Of a DNA stretch of 64,000 nucleotides, positions 57,132 through 64,000 are shown piece by piece. Location of the stretch: assembly GCF_002776525.5 (NCBI RefSeq), contig NC_045436.1, positions 156,734,666 to 156,798,665 on the forward strand. Direction: 5' to 3'. The stretch is from Piliocolobus tephrosceles (lineage: Eukaryota; Chordata; Mammalia; Primates; Cercopithecidae). How positions within the stretch are numbered: position 1 is the stretch's first letter; each line of letters begins with the position of its first letter. The position numbers and the translations under genes are program-made. The notes under the pieces are model-generated. The model was not told the origin of the DNA. It saw nothing but the letters and a program-made list of their open reading frames with translations, and ran no database searches.

Positions 57132-57423
57132 TTTTTGTTTTTTTGAGACAGGGTCTCACTCTCGTCCAGGCTGGAGTGCAGTGGTGCAATCCCAGTTCAC
57201 TACAGTCTCCAACTCTGAGGCATAAGCAACCCTTCCTCCTCAGTCTTCTGAGTAGCTGGGATCACAGGCATGCCACCATGCCCAGTTAGTTTTTGTATTT
57301 TTGGGTAGAGACAGGGTTTTGCCCCATTGCCTGGGCTGGTCTTGAACTTTTGGACTCAAGCCATCTGCCCTTCTCAGCCTCCCAAGCTGCTAGGATTAGA
57401 GGTGTGAGCCACCTCACCAGGCC
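57132..57423 (-). mobile_element. Old Alu (J-like), antisense
   Basis: Highly diverged antisense dimer with 'gagacagggtctcactctcg' and 'gccatctgcccttctcagcc'. TSD ttattggga is at 57117-57125 and 57424-57432. Confidence 0.92.
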
Positions 57424-57436
57424 TTATTGGGAATTT

Positions 57437-58196
57437 AATACTTTAAATATTCTTTGCAGGTAAAATTTGATGACTAGTCGTAAAAGAATCTTTTGAAGTT
57501 GGGTTACTGTAACTCATATATATTGGACATTATTATATAGAAACAATATATTATTGTTCCTAATGATAGCTTTTACTAGATTTTATATGTTCTCCGACAT
57601 ATATACAAGTTATTTTCATGAAATAAATACGAATGTTGGAAAGTTCCTGTCTATGTCTCCTTTAGAGACCAAATTGTAGATCTAATTATAAAGGCTGCAT
57701 TAATTTAAATAGTGTACAGGACAATGTTCACTAAAATCTGGCTAGGTATGTAATTAGTTGTTACCCATCTGGCTTCACTGTAGATTGGATCTCACTATGT
57801 ATTAAGTATTACATAAATAAGCGCTTATGAATAATTGTTAATTGATTTAGCTTTCATTAAAAAAAAACTGCAACAACAATACTGTAGTTGTCAGTGTAGG
57901 TAAAATAATAGAATGTGTTGAGGATTCAGTGAGAGTGGAAGCCATTTCTACTCCTACACCTGAAGGAAAGTTGAGGGGAAGATAAACAAAGACTTACAGC
58001 TGTATAAGAGAGTTCATGGGTAACTTTTTAAGGTCCAACAAAGCAAGTTAGGGCAATAAATGTCTGAATCTTGCTGTCTTCCCACCTATGCTCTCCCATA
58101 GTTGTCTCCTATTAGCTGAAGCCAACCAAATACCAGAGGACAAAAGAGGTTGACTGAATTGGTCCACAGCGCTCAGCTTCCTGGGGACTGGAGGAT
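57437..58196. other. Unclassified DNA
   Basis: The part from about 57920 to 58190 ('ctgaagccaaccaaatacca') has repeat-like composition but I cannot name a family. No exon evidence. Confidence 0.4.
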
Positions 58197-58312
58197 GGAA
58201 AATGTTGATGGGTGCAGCACACCAACATGGCACATATATACATATGTAACAAACCTGAACGTTATGCACATGTACCCTAGAACTTAAAGTATAATAAAAA
58301 AAAAAAAAAAGA
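58197..58312 (+). mobile_element. Severely 5'-truncated L1PA 3' end, sense
   Basis: Only the last ~100 bases of an L1PA 3'UTR remain: 'gatgggtgcagcacaccaac', 'catgtaccctagaacttaaa', 'gtataataaaaaaaa' with an A-tail to about 58312. Low divergence, primate-specific. Confidence 0.93.
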
Positions 58313-58949
58313 AAACAAATTAGCAATACGATCCCTATTAGCTAGAGAGGTAAAGTGAAACTATCTAGTCATTAAATTTATGATTTTAGGATATCCTGAT
58401 TTGTTGTGCTTATAATAAAACACTTTATTGACTTTAGTCAGAAGGCAAACAAAATCATTTTCTAAAAACTTTACTGAAAATTCTAGCTGTGAAATTTGAG
58501 AAAAAAAGGTGTGTTTGTGTGTACATGTGTTTATGGGTTATTTTATATTTGATAGTGGATCTATTCTCTTATTTCCTTCTTCAAATTACTTTATTATTTA
58601 TAATTAACAAATTACACGTGGGAAAATCTAAACAGGGTATAGATGTGTATTTTTTTTTTTACATAGTTACTCTCTTCTTTTTTATTATACAATTTATAGT
58701 TTATATATAAAACACTTTACTCAACAACTGTAGAACAGACATGATTTTCAACTACTTATGGAAGTTATAAAGATGTGTCACATAGTTTGGGTAACTATAC
58801 AGACCGATTTGCTCAGGAAAGTCCTTGTTTGTACCTATTGTCCTTAGGAGTCATCTGGTGAGCCAGTGTTTTATAAAACTCAAAACTGTGACAGTTTAAA
58901 ATAATAAATAATTTTGTCACCTTACATATACTGAAATATATAGTAAGTA
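58313..58949. other. Single-copy AT-rich DNA, nothing recognised
   Basis: AT-rich with short TG-rich runs; no gene evidence. Confidence 0.45.
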
Positions 58950-60835
58950 CACAAAAAAAAAATCAAAGACAGAGCATAACTACAGTACAGCAGAAATCAA
59001 TAACAAAAAGCTAATGAGAAAATCTGCATTTCTGAAACTGAATATTAACACTTCTAATACATTAGGACAAAAATCACAATAAAACTTAGCAAATGATAAT
59101 AATACATGATTATTAATTGATTTAGCACACATTTGAATGTTAAGGGCTAGAGATAAGATAGAAGTGAAGGAAAATTGAGTCCTTAAGCTTACATTAGAAA
59201 ACTATAAAATCAATGTGCTAAACGTTCATTCAAGAAGGTGAAGAAGACTAAAACACTATAAAAATCAATGTACTAAATATTCATTCAAGAAGGTGAAGAA
59301 GACTATTACCAAAAAGATAGTAGAAGAAAAAAAATAAAGAATGCAAAGCAAATAATGGAAAAAAGAAGTGTACAAGATGTAGTTAAAAAATGAAAAAGAG
59401 AAAAAACTCAGAATCTCAAATATTAAAAATGTTTAAAAACTAAAAAATTGTAAAAAGATAAAAACTTTGAATATTTAAATGAAATGCACAAATTACAAAG
59501 GCCGACTGACTCAATAAACAGAAAACCTAAAATGTATACATTTATCAAAAATTGAATTAGAACATATACATCTTTTCCCAAAATTACATCTGGCTGAGAG
59601 ACCTTCACTATCAAGTTTACCCAAACTTTCAAGAAAAAATTTTAAAAAGAAAACCTGAAGGGACATTTTTCAACTCATTTTAATACAGTACAAGTTGATA
59701 TCAAAACTTGAAAAAGACAACTGAGAAAGAAAAATTTTACTCCTGTCTTAATCATAAATAATGATGCAAAAAAAGCCAAAATAATGTAGTAATAAATGAA
59801 ATCCAGCAATGTATATAAGGTTAATACATCATAATTAACTGTATGTTATCTGTGGTGTGAAAAGTTAATTAATCATTAGAAAATTAATGAAAGTTTAACC
59901 ACTTGAAACATTAATGAATAAAGAAAGAACGGGTTCTTTGAATAAATGCAACAAAAGCATTTATTAAAGTAAACAGCTATTCATGTTTTTTCTAAAAGGC
60001 AGAAATCTGAGTGACCTTTCCAAACAATAGGCAATATCTTTAAAATTTATAGCAAACATAGCTTAATTATAAAATATGCAAAGAAAGCTTCCCTTTTATA
60101 TTCAGTTTATAACCAAAATGTCTGCTATTATCATTTCATTTCAGCATGTTACTTTAGAACATAGCCTACGTGATAAGGCAAGTAATTAAGAAAAAAGTTG
60201 TAAAAATTTGAAAAAAAGAAATACAACAATCTTCACAAATTATACAACTTTGCACATAAAAGTTCCAAAGCAATTAACAGATAAATTTAGTAAAATTCAT
60301 GACTACATTGCTGAAAAAAACAAAGAAACTTACAAATGAATGCTACCTTCTACCAATTAAAAGTTTAGAAAATAAAATTTTTATGACACCATTATAAACA
60401 CTGCAAAAATGTCAAGTAGTGATGAATAAACTTATATTAAAAATATAAGACTTTTATTAAGAAAATTATAAAACATTTTAGAGAAATTCAAAACCAAAAT
60501 AATTTTTGTATGAATTAAAGAAATGCTAAACTCATTATTGGAAAAAAAATTCTGTCCTAATGCATGTGTAATTTCAATGCAATATAAAGTTAAACTATTA
60601 TTTCATGAAAATTAGTATGCTGATTTTACACTTATTTGGAGAACAAGGGGGCAAGAATAGCCAAAACACACTTTAAAAAGATAAAGTGGAAAGACTTGAC
60701 ATTACAGGACAAGAATAACCAAGACACATCATACATGGAGTGCTGAAATTTCTGAGATAGAGCTATAAACTTTTTAGATGTTAACATTTCATAGGAGAAT
60801 ATTTTCATAACCTTACCTTGTGACTAATTTTTTTC
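58950..60835 (+). mobile_element. Ancient L1M ORF2 remnant, sense
   Basis: Decayed ORF2 sequence: 'gcagaaatcaataacaaaaa' at 58990, an RT-region trace about 60120-60320, 'ggggcaagaatagccaaaac' at 60648 and 'gatagagctataaacttttt' at 60757. The order matches ORF2 from the endonuclease end to the C-terminal third. Frequent stops and indels; no coding capacity. It continues beyond the inserts at 61040. Confidence 0.65.
59199..59305. repeat. ~55-bp tandem duplication
   Basis: Two copies of a unit running from 'actataaaatcaatgtgcta' to 'aaggtgaagaagacta', offset by about 55 bases and differing at a few positions. The duplication lies inside the decayed L1M. Confidence 0.88.
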
Positions 60836-60852
60836 TTTTTCTTTTATTTCAA

Positions 60853-60853
<1 letters not shown>

Positions 60854-60881
<28 letters not shown>
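60854..60881. repeat. (TA)n microsatellite
   Basis: About fourteen TA units, next to the Alu monomer. Confidence 0.93.
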
Positions 60882-60883
<2 letters not shown>

Positions 60884-60892
60884 TACATTTGA

Positions 60893-61030
60893 GGCTCTTG
60901 CCCAAGCTGGAGTGCAGTGGCATGAACAAGGCTCATCGTAGCCTCTATCTCTTGGGCTCAAGCAATCCTCCCACTTCAGCCTCCTGAGTAGGTGAGACTA
61001 CAGGCATGTGCCAGCATGCCTGGCTAGCTT
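60893..61030 (-). mobile_element. Single Alu monomer (FRAM/AluJ right arm), antisense
   Basis: 'gcccaagctggagtgcagtg', 'cttgggctcaagcaatcctc' and 'ctacaggcatgtgccagcat' are one monomer only, with J-type variants ('gggctcaagcaatcctccc'). The second monomer is absent. Confidence 0.8.
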
Positions 61031-61039
61031 TCAAATAAG

Positions 61040-61200
61040 GGGAGACTTCAAATAATTAATGAAGACATAAAAATATGCCCAACCTCCTTGGCAATCAGGT
61101 AAATATGGTAATATTGCAGACGCAATAAAACATCATTACACATCATTTAAGAAATGTGAAAATAGCAAATGTTGAAGAGAATACAGAGCTATGACAAAAC
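61040..61200 (+). mobile_element. Old L1M ORF2 3' segment (part 1)
   Basis: 'cttcaaataattaatgaaga' and 'aatatgcccaacctccttgg' match late ORF2 of old L1. It is the continuation of 58950-60835 and resumes at 61985. Confidence 0.6.
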
Positions 61201-61202
61201 AC

Positions 61203-61985
61203 TGGCCCTAATTACTTGTCCCTCCCTATTTCCGCACCTTTTGTTACATAGTCAGGTAATATCTCCCACTAAAGGTAAAATACATTTGCTTACTTCTGAC
61301 TTTGGGATTATCCACATGGTTTGCTTTAGCCAGTAGGATGTTAGAAGATACAATGTTAGCAGAAGCTTCAAAAGCATGTGTGCCATTTGTCTTACTCTCT
61401 GCTCTCTCTACTATTACCATAGGAAGAACATGTCTCTGTCATATGGTTTGGCTGTGTCCCCAGCTAAATGTCATTTTGAATTACGGTTCCCATAATCCCC
61501 ATGTGTTGTGGGAGGGACCTGGTGGGGGATGATTGAATCATGGGGGCGGTTACTCCCCATGCTGCTGTTCTCATGATAGTGAGTGAGTGAGTTCTCACAA
61601 GATGTGATGCTTTTAAAAGGGGCTTCCCTCATTGCTCGGTTCTCATTCATCTCTTTCCTGCCACCATGTGAAGAAGGACATGTTTGCTTCACTTTCCACC
61701 ATGAGTGTAAGTTCCCAGACACCCTCCCAGCAATGCCGAACTGTGAGTCAATTAAACTTCTTTTCTTTATAAATTACCTAGTCTCAGGTACGTCCTTATA
61801 GCAGCATGAGAAACTCTGCTACTCTCCTATTCTAAGTGGAATGAGGGACTCACCTCGTAGACTCAGACCTACATACCTGGAGCGTGAAGCAGAGACAATC
61901 CAGAGATTGATGGGAATAAACAATTGCTGTGCTAATCCACTGAACTTGGATGGTTTGTTGAGCAACATTATGATAATAATTTACC
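61203..61985 (+). mobile_element. Unnamed LTR-like element, split by a MaLR LTR
   Basis: 'gacaaaacactggccctaat', 'tgggattatccacatggttt', 'ctttagccagtaggatgtta', and after the nested LTR 'agactcagacctacatacct' and 'gattgatgggaataaacaat'. This order resembles an old ERVL/MaLR-type LTR in sense orientation. Family name uncertain. Confidence 0.5.
61439..61822 (+). mobile_element. MaLR solo LTR (MST-like), sense, nested
   Basis: 'atatggtttggctgtgtccc', 'catgtgttgtgggagggacc', 'gattgaatcatgggggcggt', 'gtgagtcaattaaacttctt' and 'tcaggtacgtccttatagca' form a nearly complete MST-type LTR. No internal region follows. It is nested within the LTR-like element, itself nested in L1M. Confidence 0.88.
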
Positions 61986-62470
61986 AATCCAGGTGTAATG
62001 AGAATTCTTACACACTGGTGGTGGAAGTACAAATTGGTACAAACTTTTTGAAAAATAGTTGTTCCTTACTTATAAATATCTATACCATTCCCTACAACCC
62101 ATAAATTCCACCAGTAAGTAAATAACCTGGAAGAAATCAGGATAAATATAAAAGAATATGCATAAAATGATGTGTAATAATAAAAATTGAAAAAAATCCT
62201 ACAGAGAATAAATACATAGTAATATATTCATAAAGTGGAATAAGTGTGTATACACAGTCATATTTTCATAAAATGGAATAGAGTATCACTTTGGAAATAA
62301 ACCTATTTGACTACAAAGGCCAGTATATGTCTCACAAGCAGAATGCTGAACAAAAGAAGAATGTTTTCCAAAAAACACACTTTTTTTCCAGTTTATGATA
62401 TTAGAAAACAGAAAATAATACTTCAATGTTCAGGAATGCATACAAGAACACATATATAAGAGATATTTGT
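61986..62470 (+). mobile_element. Old L1M ORF2 3' segment (part 2)
   Basis: 'gagaattcttacacactggt', 'ggtggaagtacaaattggta', and 'cccataaattccaccagtaa' match late ORF2 sequence that follows part 1 in L1 order, so the two segments were once joined. Confidence 0.65.
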
Positions 62471-62594
62471 CATAATCTTGGTTTCCATCTACTTAGAAGG
62501 AAATCCTGGTTTCCTTCTATTTAGAGAATTTTCCTCCATGAGAATCTGATATATAGAACTCTCAGATGAGAAGCTGAATTCTTCTGCCACCATT

Positions 62595-62872
62595 CTTTTT
62601 TTTTTTTTTTTTTTTTTTTTTGAGGTGGAGTCTCCCTCTGTCGCCCGGATGTCGCCAGGACTGGAGTGCAGTGGCGGGATCTCAGCTCACTGCAAGCTCC
62701 GCCTCCTGGGTTTAAGCCATTCTCCCGCCTCAGCCTCCCGAGTAGCTGGGACTACAGGCGCCCGCCACCTCGCCCAGCTAGTTTTTGTATTTTTAGTAGA
62801 GACGGGGTTTCACCGTGTTAGCCAGGATGGTCTCCGTCTCCTGACCTCGTGATCCGCCCGTCTCAGCCTCCC
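62595..62872 (-). mobile_element. 5'-truncated AluY (Old World monkey type), antisense
   Basis: Poly-T 62595-62621, then low-divergence AluY ending at 'cgtctcagcctccc', so the first ~45 consensus bases are missing. The motif 'tgtcgccnggatgtcgcc' near 62640 is a local duplication of about 11 bases. Short TSD ccattct at 62590-62596 and 62871-62877. Confidence 0.94.
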
Positions 62873-62877
62873 ATTCT

Positions 62878-64000
62878 AATATCAGTGTCATGAGTATATA
62901 AACTAGGCTTTGCCAATTAACATATCCTTCCTGGAACTTCCAATCTCAAGTACAAGTAGAATAGTGAAGAATTTGTGTTGCAGCAAAGCACATTGTTCTG
63001 TGTGACAACAGTCCCTTCCTTTGGTAAAGGTTTGGCTATCACTCTAGTAGTAGCTTCCTTTGGGTTTTGATGCAATTTTTTATGTTCATTTTATTTCATT
63101 TTTTAACCCTAGTTCACCAATTTCCTGTTACTTCTCTGTGTAAACCATTATATTTTTTTTTAGTAAACTCTTGTTAATGAACCAGTGGTGATTTCTGGGG
63201 CTTGCTGCTAAGAAAACTAGGAGACAAACTAACAAGATCTTAAGATGGTCAATGACTGTCGGTACCTTTCAAGTCTCAGGCCAGAAGGGACTTAGAAAAG
63301 AATATGTCCAGCTAAACATATGCATATCTTACTACTAGGTGTCTGAGGCCCTAGGTAAATGGGGGTCAGTGATTCCATTTTTCACAAGTAGACACTATTC
63401 TCTGAGTTATTTTGAAACTGTAATCTCCAGTGAGCAAAGTTGCTATTGTTTTCTGTGTAGAAGGTGCCAGGAAGTTTGCTCTGTGCTGTCCTGTCTCTCC
63501 ACGGGAAATTGCCTCATTAACTTTTGTGACATTATAAGAGCTGCTGTATTACCTCATAATGTTGGAAAATGTGTCCAATTGCCATTCTATTTATTTACTT
63601 TAGCATCCTCTGTGACTTCTAAAAGGGAATTTGTCCCTTTGAAACTGTTATATCTTTTTATTTTTGATGTTTAGTAATACAAAACCTTTTGAGAAACCTA
63701 GAAGGGTTTATAAACCATGATAATTTTTAACAAACAAAAATATGAAAGAAAAATGCTGTGCAGAACGGAGTAAATTCACATGAGATGCTGGTTATACATC
63801 CATTCTGACTCTGGCAGCAAAATAAGAGCACCAGAGAATCAGCAAAGGGAAAATAAAAAGTAGAAAAAAAACCTAAAAAGCTGACAAAGAATTCTGAACA
63901 TGAAATAAAGGCAGAAACACAGAGAAAAGTAAACTCAAAGAAGGAAAAAGAAATCTAAAATAAATAAAGGTAACCCATCATGAAAATAATTGACAAAGAC
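62878..64000. other. Single-copy DNA to window end, no gene seen
   Basis: A 111-codon open frame at 63339-63674 (+) has no recognisable domain and no clear exon borders. The last ~280 bases are purine-rich. The window ends inside this stretch. Confidence 0.4.

Noticed and set aside
63339..63674. 111-codon open frame rich in Cys/Ser on the + strand
   Set aside because: No known motif and no clear splice context; left as non-coding.

Overview
The window is nuclear DNA from a primate, almost certainly an Old World monkey (macaque/baboon group). The evidence is at least eighteen Alu elements. Several young AluY copies carry right-arm and left-arm variants that I associate with cercopithecid AluY ('gatccggccactg' in the right monomer; 'cacctcgcc' and 'ggcttgagccacc' on the antisense strand). 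There is also a full-length primate L1, MaLR LTRs, L2 and MIR. The sequence is AT-rich, with no bacterial-type gene density, operons, tRNA or rRNA genes, or CRISPR. I found no host protein-coding exon that I can support. Every long reading frame is part of a LINE-1 or lies in a repeat, so the window is either intergenic or inside a very large intron.

Layout. 1-4.5 kb: single-copy AT-rich DNA with an Alu, an antisense L1 3' end and an L2 remnant. 4.5-10.06 kb: one old, nearly complete L1 of L1MA/L1PB type on the + strand, with an aged target-site duplication (TSD), later hit by two Alus, one of them an unusual 3'-truncated AluY. 10-22 kb: single-copy DNA, old L1M 3' ends (one split by a MaLR LTR), Alus, a Tigger-type DNA transposon relic, and an isolated perfect estrogen-response-element palindrome. 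22-30.4 kb: four MaLR-type LTRs, one split by an AluY, and an internally deleted Alu. 30.4-33.7 kb: GATA and TG microsatellites and a MIR. 33.76-40.85 kb: the dominant structure, a 6.19 kb full-length L1 on the - strand inserted into the 3' end of an older truncated L1, with recognisable ORF1, ORF2, 5'UTR promoter and TSD, but disabled by nonsense and frameshift lesions. 41-56 kb: mostly single-copy DNA with MIR/L2 remnants, Alus, an unnamed LTR-like element, a 220-bp homopurine tract and a Tigger1-like relic. 56-64 kb: Alus, a dead L1M spread over about 3.5 kb with further elements nested inside it, and a 5'-truncated AluY.

The elements do not form a pathway. What the window shows is a layered insertion history: MIR/L2, then L1M and MaLR, then L1MA and AluJ/S, then primate L1PA-type, then AluY. 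I found no convincing new biological system. The most useful observations are insertion oddities (3'-truncated Alu, nested L1 with TSD, internal poly-T expansions), local tandem duplications, the homopurine tract and the ERE. Repeat subfamily names are from memory of consensus sequences and are approximate, as are most repeat boundaries (about 5-30 bases).
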